Positions 46,567-55,269 of a stretch of 64,000 bases of DNA are shown here, piece by piece (positions within the stretch are counted from its first letter, which is position 1; the number at the start of each line of letters is the position of its first letter). The notes below the pieces were generated by a model. It did not search any database. It had not been told where the DNA came from and saw only the letters and a list, made by a program, of their open reading frames with translations. The position numbers were made by a program, and so were the translations under genes. This DNA is from an uncultured Pseudomonadales bacterium (GTDB lineage: Bacteria > Pseudomonadota > Gammaproteobacteria > Pseudomonadales > Azotimanducaceae). Location: positions 4,253,154 through 4,317,153 of the forward strand of contig OY282447.1 in the NCBI GenBank assembly GCA_958296165.1, written 5' to 3'.

Positions 46567-47520
46567 ATGCGACTGGCGAGCGATCGGCGCCGCGTCCAGG
46601 TGGTGGATTCGCACACCGGCGGCATGCCCACGCGCGTCATCACCGCTGGCTTCCCGCGGCTCCAAGGTGCGACGGTGGCCGAGCGCCGAGACGATCTGGA
46701 GAGGCGATTTCCGACCCTGCGGCGCTCCATCGTGATCGAACCACGCGGCAGCGAACCCATGGTGGCCGCTCTATTGGGGCCGCCGGATTCTCCCGGCGCG
46801 GCTGCCAGCGTGATCTTCTTCGACCGGGCGGACGTCCTCGGCATGTGCGGACACGGCGCCATCGGCGTGGTTCACACCTTGCGTGCGGCTGGCCGAATCG
46901 CGGTCGGCCAGCACTGCTTGGACACGCCAGCGGGCGCGATTGAAGTGGAGTGCCTGGCAGATGGGCGGGTGCGGTTGGCGAACGTGCCGAGCCGTCGCTT
47001 GGCCGCCAGCGTTGCGTTGCAAGTCGAAGGAGTCGGCCGCGTGTCGGGCGATGTGGCATACGGCGGCAATACGTTCTTCTTGGCGACCGATCCGCAGATC
47101 GACTTGCAGCAGCCCCTCGCTGTGCTGAACAACGTCGCGCAAGCGATCCAACGCGCCTGCGCCGAATCGGCTGTCGAGCAGCCCGTACTTGCGGCGGTGA
47201 ACCACATCGAGCTCATGGGCCCGCCGACGCGCGCCAACGCCCATGCCCGCAACTACGTGCTCTGCCCCAGCGGGGCCTACGACCGGTCGCCCTGCGGGAC
47301 TGGCACCAGCGCCAAGGTTGCTTGCCTTGCCGCCGACGGACTGCTGGCGGCGGGTCGGGAGTGGGTGCAGGAGTCCATCACTGGCTCGCTCTTTACCGCC
47401 ACCTACACATGGATCGACAAGGCGCAAGGCGTCATCGCCCCGTCCATCACGGGCGACGCCGAGATCGTCGCCCAGGGCGACCTGCTGTTCCGAACCCAGG
47501 AACTCCTGCCGGAGGCGTAA
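46567..47520 (+). CDS. 4-hydroxyproline epimerase-like proline racemase family enzyme
   Basis: A 317-residue proline racemase superfamily member. Both catalytic cysteines are present, C94 in GMCGHGAIG and C243 in SPCGTGTSAK, which favours an epimerase over the dehydratases that have Ser or Thr at the first site. VDSHTGGMPTRVI and YGGNTFFL match 4-hydroxyproline 2-epimerases. It would convert trans-4-hydroxy-L-proline to cis-4-hydroxy-D-proline for the adjacent flavoenzyme. An N-methylated or betaine form is an alternative substrate. Confidence 0.85.
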   Translation: MRLASDRRRVQVVDSHTGGMPTRVITAGFPRLQGATVAERRDDLERRFPTLRRSIVIEPRGSEPMVAALLGPPDSPGAAASVIFFDRADVLGMCGHGAIGVVHTLRAAGRIAVGQHCLDTPAGAIEVECLADGRVRLANVPSRRLAASVALQVEGVGRVSGDVAYGGNTFFLATDPQIDLQQPLAVLNNVAQAIQRACAESAVEQPVLAAVNHIELMGPPTRANAHARNYVLCPSGAYDRSPCGTGTSAKVACLAADGLLAAGREWVQESITGSLFTATYTWIDKAQGVIAPSITGDAEIVAQGDLLFRTQELLPEA

Positions 47521-47533
47521 GCGGCAGTCCGCG

Positions 47534-48316
47534 TTACCGTCCCTTCCACGCCGGCGGGCGCTTCTCGGCGAATGCCCGGGCCCCTTCCAGCTGATCGTCG
47601 CTGTCGTAGAGCTTGTCCACGGTGGGGAACTGCCGTTTGCCGACCCGGCTGAGGGCATCTTGCGAGCGCATGTTTTCGGCTTCGCGCACGACTTCCTTAA
47701 TGGCCGCGAATACCAACGGCGGACCAGACGCCAACATGCTGGCCAACTCCCAAGCGCGGGCGAGCAGTTCGTTTGGCGCCAGCACTTCGTTGACGATGCC
47801 CCAGCGCTGCGCCTCGGCGGCGTCCATCCAGCGGCCGGTGAGCAGCATGTCCATGGCAATGTGATAGGGCAGCCGTTTGGGCAGCTTGATCGCGGCCGCG
47901 TCTGCCAGTGTGCCGGCGCGGATCTCCGGCAGGGCGAACGTGGCCGTTGTGGCGGCGAGGATGAGATCGCAGGAGAGAGCCAGCTCCCAGCCGCCCCCTA
48001 CCGCCATGCCGTTGACGGCGGCGATAAGCGGCTTGTTCAGATGCGGCAGCTCTTGGATGCCGCCGAAGCCGCCAACGCCGTAGACGCCGTCTACGGCATC
48101 TCCCGCCGCCGCCGCCTTCAAGTCCCACCCGGCGCTGAAGAACCGCTCGCCGGCGCCTGTGACGATGGCGACGCGCAATTCCGGGTCGTCACGGAACGTC
48201 TTGAAAGTCTGGCCCATGACGCGGCTGGTGGCGAGGTCGATGGCGTTTGCCTTGGGTCGATCCAGAGTCACCTCCAGAACGCCGCCTTCGCGCCGGGTTC
48301 GGATGGAGCTTGTCAT
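47534..48316 (-). CDS. Crotonobetainyl-CoA hydratase-like enzyme (CaiD-like)
   Basis: A 260-residue crotonase. The stretch LDRPKANAIDLATSRVMGQ, AIVTGAGERFFSAGWDLKAA, AAVNGMAVGGGWELAL and the C-terminal AFAEKRPPAWKGR are strikingly like E. coli CaiD (carnitinyl-CoA dehydratase). FALPEIRAGTLADAAA holds the region of the catalytic Glu, but compared with CaiD the local sequence differs. It is the last gene of the minus-strand operon and its ATG overlaps the CoA-ligase stop, supporting action on a CoA ester of crotonobetaine/carnitine. Confidence 0.82.
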   Translation of the reverse strand: MTSSIRTRREGGVLEVTLDRPKANAIDLATSRVMGQTFKTFRDDPELRVAIVTGAGERFFSAGWDLKAAAAGDAVDGVYGVGGFGGIQELPHLNKPLIAAVNGMAVGGGWELALSCDLILAATTATFALPEIRAGTLADAAAIKLPKRLPYHIAMDMLLTGRWMDAAEAQRWGIVNEVLAPNELLARAWELASMLASGPPLVFAAIKEVVREAENMRSQDALSRVGKRQFPTVDKLYDSDDQLEGARAFAEKRPPAWKGR

Positions 48317-50415
48317 GACGCCTCCCGGATGCGCACAAGGGCGTCGAGAGCGATCGCGCCACAGCCTTGCGGGAGCACGACGAGCGGATTCACGTCCAAC
48401 TCGACCAGCGTTGCGCGATGCTCTGCGGCGAAGCGCCCGACCGCGAGGATTGCGGCCACTGCGGCTTCGATGTCGGCCGGCGGGCGGCCTCGATAGCCGT
48501 GCAGCAAGGGGGCGCAACGGAGCTTGGCCAAGCCGTCGCGTACTTCGGCAGCGGTCGCTGGCAGCAGCAGCGTGGTGTTGTCTGCCGCCAACTCGGCCAG
48601 CGTTCCGCCGTAGCCTACGGTGAGCAGCAAGCCGAGAGCTGCATCTCGGTGAATGCCGACGATCAGTTCGGCGACGATGTTCTCAACGCACGCTTCCACC
48701 AAGAGGCCATCGCCCGCGGCTAGCAGCTCTTGTGCTGCGGTGTGCACTTCTTGCGCTTCGCGCAGGTTGAGCCGAACGGCGCCGTGTTCCGTTTTGTGCG
48801 CGAGCCCCAGCGCCTTGACGACCACGGCACCCGGCAAGGAAGCTGCCGCCGCCACTGCTTCGTCCGCGCCGCGGGCGACCTTGCCGGGCGGCGTGACGAC
48901 GCCAAACGCGGCCAGTTGCGTCTTGGCGGCGGCTTCGTTCCAAAGCACCGTTTCGCCATTCGCTTTGCCGGTCGCGAAGTCGTTGGGCCGGTCGAGGCTG
49001 TCGAGGTCCTCAAGAACAGGCGGCGGGGGAGGTCGGCGCCATGCGCTGCCGATCCATGCCGCGCCAGCCAATGCAGCGAGCGTTTCGGCGACGCCGCCGA
49101 GCGGCGCGAGGCCTTGCGCGATGAGCTGCTCGGCTTGTTCTTCCGGCATGTTCTCCGCAAGCGTTGCCATGACCACGCCCTTGGTGCCTGTAGCTGCCAG
49201 GGCTTGTCGGAAGGCGCTCTGCGTGATCTGCCAATCCGCAACATCGCAGCGGTCGGCGCGGGGGAAGTCCAACGCCAGCAGACAGGCGTCGAAGCGCTCG
49301 CCAGCAAAGGCCGCGAACGTCGTGCGCAGCGCCTCCTCGTCGCCCCAGCTGAACGTGTGGTAGTCGAATGGATTGGCGACGTTCACGAGCGGGTGCGTGA
49401 TGTCGGCGATCGCGGCGCTTCGCTCCGGGGCGAGCGATGCAAGGGTGAGCGGCGTGTTCGCCACGGCATCGGCAATCACGCTCGCCTCGCCGCCGGAGCA
49501 GCACAGAGCGCCGATGCGGCGGCCGTCGAGCGCACCATGTACGTGCAGGAGCTTCAACGTTTCTAGCAGTTCTGAAATACCGTCCGCGCTCGCGAAGCCC
49601 AAGCGCCGCAGGAACGCGCTCGCGCCAGCATGCGAGCCGGCAATCGATGCGGTGTGGCTGAGCGCAGCCGACTGGCCTTGCGCCGAGCGCCCGGTCTTCA
49701 GCACCACCACTGGCACGCGGCGTTGTCGCGCCGCGGCGCTCAAAGCCTCGAATCCGGCCACGCCGTCGAAGCCTTCTACATGCAGCCCCAGTGCGCTCAC
49801 GCGCTGGTCGGCAAGCAAGGCCGTGGCAAGCGCGGAGACGCCTAGCTGCGCTTGATTGCCAGCTGTTGCGATATAGGCGATGGGCAAGCCGCGCCGTTGC
49901 ATGGTGATGCTGATGGCCATATTGGAGGACTGCGTGACGATGGCGACGCCGCTGGCGTTGGCGCCGAGCGGACGGCCGCCGTGCTGATCGGGCCACAGCG
50001 CGATGCCGTCCAGATAGTTGATGAGGCCGTAGCAGTTCGGCCCGATCATCGGCATGTCGGCAGCGGCGGCTACTAACTCCTGCTGCAGCTCGCCGCCGTC
50101 GTCTGCTTCGAGAAAACCCGCGGCATAGCAAACGGCGCCGCCAGCGCCCCGCTTCGCTAGCGCTGCAACCGTGCGTACGGTGGCTTCGCGGTTGACGCCG
50201 ACGAACGCGGCATCCGGCGCGTCTGGCAAGGCCTCGATGGAGTGGAACGCGCGCCGCCCGGCGACGGTTGCATGCGTTGGATGCACGGGCCAAACGGCAC
50301 CGGCGAAGCCCATGCGGTCGCACTGCTCCGCTACTCGACATGCTGCGGTGCCGCCGATCACTGCGATGCTGCGGGGCCGCAGCAGCCGCGTCAATGCGGG
50401 GGAGGGCGGCGCCAT
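48313..50415 (-). CDS. NDP-forming acyl-CoA ligase (acetate-CoA ligase family), alpha-beta fusion
   Basis: A 700-residue protein with CoA-binding (LLRPRSIAVIGG), succinyl-CoA-ligase-like flavodoxin domains including the phosphohistidine region ALSHTASIAGSH, and a C-terminal ATP-grasp domain (VVKALGLAHKTEHGAVRLNL, TVGYGGTLAEL, ELDVNPLVV). The architecture is that of ADP-forming acyl-CoA synthetases. In this operon it would activate gamma-butyrobetaine, crotonobetaine or carnitine, a job done in other bacteria by an AMP-forming ligase (CaiC) and the CoA-transferase CaiB. The start at 50415 is chosen because conserved sequence begins there; the open frame upstream is a shadow. Confidence 0.85.
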   Translation of the reverse strand: MAPPSPALTRLLRPRSIAVIGGTAACRVAEQCDRMGFAGAVWPVHPTHATVAGRRAFHSIEALPDAPDAAFVGVNREATVRTVAALAKRGAGGAVCYAAGFLEADDGGELQQELVAAAADMPMIGPNCYGLINYLDGIALWPDQHGGRPLGANASGVAIVTQSSNMAISITMQRRGLPIAYIATAGNQAQLGVSALATALLADQRVSALGLHVEGFDGVAGFEALSAAARQRRVPVVVLKTGRSAQGQSAALSHTASIAGSHAGASAFLRRLGFASADGISELLETLKLLHVHGALDGRRIGALCCSGGEASVIADAVANTPLTLASLAPERSAAIADITHPLVNVANPFDYHTFSWGDEEALRTTFAAFAGERFDACLLALDFPRADRCDVADWQITQSAFRQALAATGTKGVVMATLAENMPEEQAEQLIAQGLAPLGGVAETLAALAGAAWIGSAWRRPPPPPVLEDLDSLDRPNDFATGKANGETVLWNEAAAKTQLAAFGVVTPPGKVARGADEAVAAAASLPGAVVVKALGLAHKTEHGAVRLNLREAQEVHTAAQELLAAGDGLLVEACVENIVAELIVGIHRDAALGLLLTVGYGGTLAELAADNTTLLLPATAAEVRDGLAKLRCAPLLHGYRGRPPADIEAAVAAILAVGRFAAEHRATLVELDVNPLVVLPQGCGAIALDALVRIREAS

Positions 50416-50420
50416 CAGGT

Positions 50421-51581
50421 TCAAGACCCAAGTGGGCGAAGCAGATCGCGACCGATGATGTGGCGCTGAATCTCGGACGTGCCGTCCCAAATCCGCTCCA
50501 CTCGCGCGTCGCGCCAGAACCGCGCGAGCGGCAGGTCGCTCATCAAGCCCATGCCGCCGTGGATCTGCACCGCTTGATCGGTCACTCGAGCCAGCATTTC
50601 GGACGCGTAGAGCTTCGCCGAGGCGATTTCGCGCTGTGCCGGCAGGCTTTGATCCAGCCGCCAAGCGGCGGCCAACGTCAGCCAGTCCGCAGCGTCGATT
50701 TCGGTGACCATGTCCGCGATCTTGAACGAGACGCCTTGGAAGCGGCCGATGGGTTGGCCGAACTGGTGCCGCTCGGCGGCGTGCCCCAAGGCGAGGTCGA
50801 ATGCGCGCCGCGCCCTTCCTACGCACATGGCGGCGACGGTGAGCCTCGTGCCGTACAGCCACTCGTTGGCCAGCTCGAAGCCGCGATGCAGTTCGCCGAG
50901 GATCTGCGCCTTCGGCAACCGGCAGTCGTCGAACGACAGGATGCAGTTGTGATAGCCACGGTGCGAGACCGCCTCGTAGCCGTGCCGGATCTCGAACCCG
51001 GGCGTGTCGCGGTCGACCAGGAAGCAGGTGATGAGCTTCTTCGCGCCGCGCTGTGTTTGCTCCTCTCCCGTTGCGACGAAGACGATCACGAAATCTGCCA
51101 GATCGGCGTGCGAGATGAAGTGCTTGGTGCCGTTGACAAGCCAATCGTCGCCATCCTTGCGGGCAGAACACTGCATGCCCCGTACATCGGAGCCAGCGCC
51201 CGGCTCCGTCATCGCCAGCGCGTCGAAACGTTCGCCACTGGCCGCCGGCAGCAGATAGCGTTCGCGCTGCTCGGCGTTGCAGCCCAACAGAATGCCGGAC
51301 GGACGGCCCCAAAACACGGTCAGCGCCATGGACGCTCGGCCCAGTTCGCGTTCAAGCAACGTGAAGGCGAGGTGATCGAGGCCGCCGCCACCTGCCGAGG
51401 TGGGCAGGTTCGGCGCATAGAAGCCGAGCTCGATCACCTTGCGCTTGATCTCGGCGCCGATCTCTGGCGCCACGAGCCCGGTGCGCTCGACTTCGTCTTC
51501 GAGCGGATAGAGCTCCCGCTCGACGAAATCGCGCACGGTATCTACGACCATCTGCTGTTCGCTTGTGAACGCGAAGTTCAA
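50421..51581 (-). CDS. Acyl-CoA dehydrogenase
   Basis: A 386-residue flavin-dependent acyl-CoA dehydrogenase from TTG overlapping the carnitine dehydrogenase stop (TTGA). LNFAFTSEQQMVVDTVRDF starts the fold, ALAMTEPGAGSDVRGM and GTKHFISHADLADFVIVF form the FAD/substrate region, and QIHGGMGLMSDLP with RDARVERIWDGTSEIQ ends it. By context it could oxidise gamma-butyrobetainyl-CoA to crotonobetainyl-CoA, the role CaiA plays in reverse in E. coli. Confidence 0.88.
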   Translation of the reverse strand: MNFAFTSEQQMVVDTVRDFVERELYPLEDEVERTGLVAPEIGAEIKRKVIELGFYAPNLPTSAGGGGLDHLAFTLLERELGRASMALTVFWGRPSGILLGCNAEQRERYLLPAASGERFDALAMTEPGAGSDVRGMQCSARKDGDDWLVNGTKHFISHADLADFVIVFVATGEEQTQRGAKKLITCFLVDRDTPGFEIRHGYEAVSHRGYHNCILSFDDCRLPKAQILGELHRGFELANEWLYGTRLTVAAMCVGRARRAFDLALGHAAERHQFGQPIGRFQGVSFKIADMVTEIDAADWLTLAAAWRLDQSLPAQREIASAKLYASEMLARVTDQAVQIHGGMGLMSDLPLARFWRDARVERIWDGTSEIQRHIIGRDLLRPLGS

Positions 51582-52609
51582 GCTCTGTCTCCGTACACGC
51601 CCAATCCTGCCGATCGCTGAGATCCGTCGGCCATTGTGCGCTCGGCATCGTGCCGCGAGAGTGCTTGGCCAGCGCCGATCTCGAAACGCTGCAGGGCTCT
51701 CATGATGGCGATGAGGCAATCGTCGCGCAGGCGTTCGAGCTCCTTCACCGTGCGTCCGGCGGCCTGACGCGCAGTGCCGTTCGCTACCTTCTGCACCAGA
51801 TCCTCGGTGAGTTCGGGCGCCTCGAGCCTAGTCCATGGCAGTTTCAAGGCCGGGCCGAACTGGCGCATGAAATGTGTCATGCCTTGTTCGCCGCCGGCCA
51901 GGTGGTACGAGAGGAACGTGCCCATGCAGGCCCATCGCAAGCCGGGCCCGTAGACGATCGCCGCGTCCAGCTCCTCGGTGGTGGCTACGTCGTCGTTCAC
52001 CAAATGCAGTGCTTCTCGCCACAGCGCCTCCTGCAGGCGATCGCTGAGAAAGCCGTCGATCTCCGTGCGCACGCGCAGCGGCTGCATGCCGAGTGCGGCA
52101 TAGAAGTCGATGGCCCGCTCGACGCTCTCATCGACGGTGAGCTCGCCGCCGAGCACCTCTACCAAGGGCAGCAAGTAGACCGGATTGAACGGGTGGCCCA
52201 CCACGATCCTCTCCGGGTGCGCACAGTCGGCTTGCAGATCGCTCGGTTTGAGGCCCGAGGTACTCGATGCGATGAGCACATCGACCGGCGCTGCGACGTC
52301 GATTTCCGCGAGCAGCCCACGTTTCAGCGCCAACCGCTCCGGTGCGCTCTCTTGGATGAAGTCCGCCTCGGCGGACGCCTCTTGCAGCGAGTTCGCGCAG
52401 CGTAGCCGATGCACGCCGGCTCCGGGCGCGAGGCCGAGTTGCGAGAGCGCCGGCCATGCATTGGCGACGGCCGAACGCAGTTTTTCCTGCCAGCCGGGGG
52501 CTACGTCCCAAGCCACCACATCCAAACCCTGCGCGAGTACACGCGCCGCCCAGCCAGCACCGATGACGCCGGTGCCGACCACGGCTACCGTCTGGACACC
52601 CCGGCGCAA
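51578..52609 (-). CDS. L-carnitine 3-dehydrogenase-like 3-hydroxyacyl-CoA dehydrogenase family protein
   Basis: A 343-residue NAD enzyme. VVGTGVIGAGWAARVLAQG binds NAD, SSTSGLKPSDLQ and HPFNPVYLLPLVEVLGG carry the catalytic Ser and His, and YGPGLRWACMGTFLSYHLAG with HFMRQFGPALKLPWT closely follows carnitine 3-dehydrogenase. It should oxidise L-carnitine to 3-dehydrocarnitine. There is no fused C-terminal thioesterase domain, which some alphaproteobacterial homologues have. It lies four bases from the cleavage enzyme. Confidence 0.87.
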   Translation of the reverse strand: MRRGVQTVAVVGTGVIGAGWAARVLAQGLDVVAWDVAPGWQEKLRSAVANAWPALSQLGLAPGAGVHRLRCANSLQEASAEADFIQESAPERLALKRGLLAEIDVAAPVDVLIASSTSGLKPSDLQADCAHPERIVVGHPFNPVYLLPLVEVLGGELTVDESVERAIDFYAALGMQPLRVRTEIDGFLSDRLQEALWREALHLVNDDVATTEELDAAIVYGPGLRWACMGTFLSYHLAGGEQGMTHFMRQFGPALKLPWTRLEAPELTEDLVQKVANGTARQAAGRTVKELERLRDDCLIAIMRALQRFEIGAGQALSRHDAERTMADGSQRSAGLGVYGDRA

Positions 52610-52613
52610 GGCG

Positions 52614-53504
52614 CTAGCCGCGTTTGACGAGGCCGAACTTGGCCCGCGCTTCGTCCGGCCCGAGCACGCGAGCGCCCATCAACTCGACGATGTTGCGGGC
52701 CCTCTCCACGAGCTGCGCGTTCGTGGCGAAGACGCCGCGCCGCAAGTACAGGTTGTCTTCCAGGCCAACCCGGACGTGGCCGCCGAGCAGCACGGATTGG
52801 GCCGCGAAAGGCATTTGGTTGCGGCTGATGGCGAACGCGGTGAAGTGGGCGCCGGCGGGCAGCATGTCGACGCTGGCCTTGAAGACGCCGACGTCGGGCG
52901 GTGCGCCCCACGGGATGCCGTAGCACAGCTGGAACAGCGGAGGTTGCTCGATCAGGTCTTCGTCGAGCATTTGCAGCACGAACCAGAGCTGGCCGGTGTC
53001 GAAGATCTCCAGTTCCGGCTTGACGCCGAGTGCGCGGATGTGGGCCGCGCCGCGGCGCAGCATGTCCGGCGTGGACACGTATACAAGGCTGCCGTCGCCG
53101 AAGTTGTACGAGCCGCAATCCAAGGAGCAGATTTCCGGCCTGAGCTCGTCGACGTGCGGCAGGCGGTCGATGGCGCCCACCAAGTCCGTCTCCGCGCCGA
53201 ACGCGGTAGGGGCTTCTTCCGGCCCGATGGCGAGGTCGCCGCCCATGCCGGCGGTGAGGTTGATCACCACGTCGGTGTCCGAATCGCGCAACCGGGCGAC
53301 GACTTCGCGGTACAGCGCCACATCGCGGCATCCCTTGCCGGTTTGCGGGTCGCGCACGTGGCAATGCACGATGGCCGCGCCGGCCTTGGCGGCGTCGATC
53401 GCGGAGTTTGCGATCTGTTGCGGCGTGATCGGGATGTCCGGGTGCTTGCCTACGGTATCGCCAGCGCCGGTTACGGCGCACGTGATAACCACTTCGGAGT
53501 TCAT
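52614..53504 (-). CDS. BKACE family enzyme (DUF849), probable dehydrocarnitine cleavage enzyme
   Basis: A 296-residue TIM-barrel beta-keto acid cleavage enzyme. The zinc ligands are in [13 protein letters not shown] (two His), and NLTAGMGGD and [11 protein letters not shown] follow the family. BKACE members condense a beta-keto acid with acetyl-CoA and release acetoacetate plus a new CoA ester. With carnitine dehydrogenase next door the substrate is most likely 3-dehydrocarnitine, giving betainyl-CoA. The ATG has a strong AGGAG ribosome binding site and the gene opens the operon. Confidence 0.87.
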   Translation of the reverse strand: MNSEVVITCAVTGAGDTVGKHPDIPITPQQIANSAIDAAKAGAAIVHCHVRDPQTGKGCRDVALYREVVARLRDSDTDVVINLTAGMGGDLAIGPEEAPTAFGAETDLVGAIDRLPHVDELRPEICSLDCGSYNFGDGSLVYVSTPDMLRRGAAHIRALGVKPELEIFDTGQLWFVLQMLDEDLIEQPPLFQLCYGIPWGAPPDVGVFKASVDMLPAGAHFTAFAISRNQMPFAAQSVLLGGHVRVGLEDNLYLRRGVFATNAQLVERARNIVELMGARVLGPDEARAKFGLVKRG

Positions 53505-53565
53505 GCTAGCTCCTGATCGCCATGCCGCTAGTCGATTGTACGCCTTGCGCCAGCGCTCGGAGCGT

Positions 53566-53571
53566 TACAAT
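53566..53571 (+). promoter_or_regulatory. Possible -10 element before the sulfotransferase gene
   Basis: TACAAT sits nine bases before the ATG, predicting a very short leader. A poorly spaced TTGCGC (15-base spacer) could be the -35. The same 76-base divergent gap also holds a TACAAT on the minus strand (53535-53540) toward the carnitine operon, and an inverted repeat CGCTC-G-GAGCG. Confidence 0.3.
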
Positions 53572-53580
53572 CCTCAAGCG

Positions 53581-54219
53581 ATGATCGTCTCCCACCGTCA
53601 TCGGTTCGTTTTTTTCGCCGTGCCTCGAACCGGCACGCACGCCCTGCGCGATGCGCTCCGGCCTTTGTTGGGCGATGAGGATTGGCAGCAATACGCCCTG
53701 CGCGGCCAGGCGCGGCTGCCGGTGCCAGCACTCGCTCGACTCGGCCACGGCCACGTGTCGCTGCGGCAGCTGCGGGCGAGCACAGATGAGGACATCTGGG
53801 CTCGCTACTTCAAGTTCGCCATCGTCAGAAACCCCTACGATCGCTACGTTTCCGCTTGTGCCATGCTGAACAAACGCAATCCCCGCTATGCCGGCAACGA
53901 GCAGGCATTCATGAAGCGCGCCCTCGCGATGCCCCGATTCCGGCAGCGCGTGCTGGTGCGGCCGCAGACGGAAATGCTCGTCGACGTCTCTGGCGGCTTG
54001 GGACTGGACTTCGTCGGCCGCTTCGAGACGCTGCAGGAGTCGTTCGACGAGGCGTGCCGGCAGATCGGCATTGCCCCGGCGCGGCTCGGCGCGATCAACG
54101 CCACCGAGCATCGCGCGTTCGAGACCTACTACGATGACGAACTGCGCACCATGGTGACCGATTTCTACCGCCGCGACTTCGAGATGCTCGGCTACCAGAG
54201 CGCTCTTTCATGCGCCTGA
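53581..54219 (+). CDS. Sulfotransferase family protein
   Basis: A 212-residue PAPS-type sulfotransferase. FFAVPRTGTHAL near the N-terminus is the 5'-phosphosulfate loop and FAIVRNPYDRYVSA near residue 85 is the 3'-phosphate-binding motif. The C-terminal half is shorter than in carbohydrate sulfotransferases. Its stop overlaps the start of the dioxygenase gene by ten bases, so the two are coupled. The acceptor is unknown. Confidence 0.82.
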   Translation: MIVSHRHRFVFFAVPRTGTHALRDALRPLLGDEDWQQYALRGQARLPVPALARLGHGHVSLRQLRASTDEDIWARYFKFAIVRNPYDRYVSACAMLNKRNPRYAGNEQAFMKRALAMPRFRQRVLVRPQTEMLVDVSGGLGLDFVGRFETLQESFDEACRQIGIAPARLGAINATEHRAFETYYDDELRTMVTDFYRRDFEMLGYQSALSCA

Positions 54220-55175
54220 GCAAACCGTTCATTCGGCTGCCGCTGCGCTTCGATGCGGCGCGACTTGCTGTGGAAGCGAGCCGTCTCGCCGCCAGCGCGT
54301 GGATGCCGCACCCGAGCGGGATGCGCGGCAATTCGGCCGTCGCGTTGATCTCCAGCGGCGGCGGCGACAACGACTCCTTCCACGGCGAGAAGGCGGCTAC
54401 GCCGCATTTGGCCAAGTGTCCCTACATGCGCCAGGCGATGGCCAGCTTCGGTACCGTGCTGTCGCGCTCGCGCTTGATGAAGCTCGCGGCCGGCGCCGAG
54501 GTGAGCCTGCATGTGGACTTCAACTACCACTGGTTCAGTCGCGTCCGCATTCACATCCCGGTTGTCACCAACCCGAACGTGATCTTCCACTGCGGGGAAG
54601 AAGGCCTGCATATGCGCAGCGGCGAGTGCTGGATATTCGATTCGTGGCGGCGCCATCGCGTCGTGAACCAAGGCGCCGAAGACCGCATTCACCTGGTGAT
54701 CGACACCTGCGGTTCTTCCCAATTCTGGAACATGGTGCGCGGCGTCGAGCAGGCGCCTTCGGACGCCGTCACCGTTGCCGCGCAGCAGGTGCCTTTCAAG
54801 CCCGGTTCGCAGGCTGAGTTGAAGGTGGAGAGATACGGCGCAGCCGCGGTGATGGCGCCTGGCGAATGCGCTGCGCTAGTGGAGGATCTGATCGTCGATT
54901 TTCTATCCAACCCCAACAACGACAGGCAGCTCGCCGATGCGTATGCGGCCGCGCTGCGCGGATTCGCGCAGGATTGGCGCGAGCTGTGGCTGCTCCACGG
55001 CGACGAGCCGACGGCTCGGCCGCGCTACCGCGCCCTCATCCTGGACATGCGGCGGCGGATGCACCCCAATCGCCGGGCGCTCACTACGCGCAGCAACGGC
55101 ATCGGAGTGAATGCGGTGTTTGCGGAGCGCGTCCTGAACGCCGCGCTGGCGCCACAAGACCAGCCCACAGCGTGA
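54210..55175 (+). CDS. Aspartyl/asparaginyl beta-hydroxylase-type dioxygenase
   Basis: A 321-residue protein. Residues ~30-165 are an Asp/Arg hydroxylase-type cupin with the iron facial triad H101-x-D103 (SLHVDFNYHWF) and H149 (RRHRVVNQG), and R158 in DRIHLVIDT for 2-oxoglutarate. The remaining ~150 residues are helical and unassigned. Family members hydroxylate Asp, Asn, Arg or lipid chains (LpxO). Coupling to a sulfotransferase suggests hydroxylation followed by sulfation of one product. Confidence 0.8.
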   Translation: MRLSKPFIRLPLRFDAARLAVEASRLAASAWMPHPSGMRGNSAVALISSGGGDNDSFHGEKAATPHLAKCPYMRQAMASFGTVLSRSRLMKLAAGAEVSLHVDFNYHWFSRVRIHIPVVTNPNVIFHCGEEGLHMRSGECWIFDSWRRHRVVNQGAEDRIHLVIDTCGSSQFWNMVRGVEQAPSDAVTVAAQQVPFKPGSQAELKVERYGAAAVMAPGECAALVEDLIVDFLSNPNNDRQLADAYAAALRGFAQDWRELWLLHGDEPTARPRYRALILDMRRRMHPNRRALTTRSNGIGVNAVFAERVLNAALAPQDQPTA

Positions 55176-55269
55176 GCCGCTGGCTCCAACGCCGCACGCG
55201 ATCAACCTATCCACCATCTGTTGCGGCCGCTAATATGCCAAGCCTGTATTGTCGGATGCCGAACTCGCC

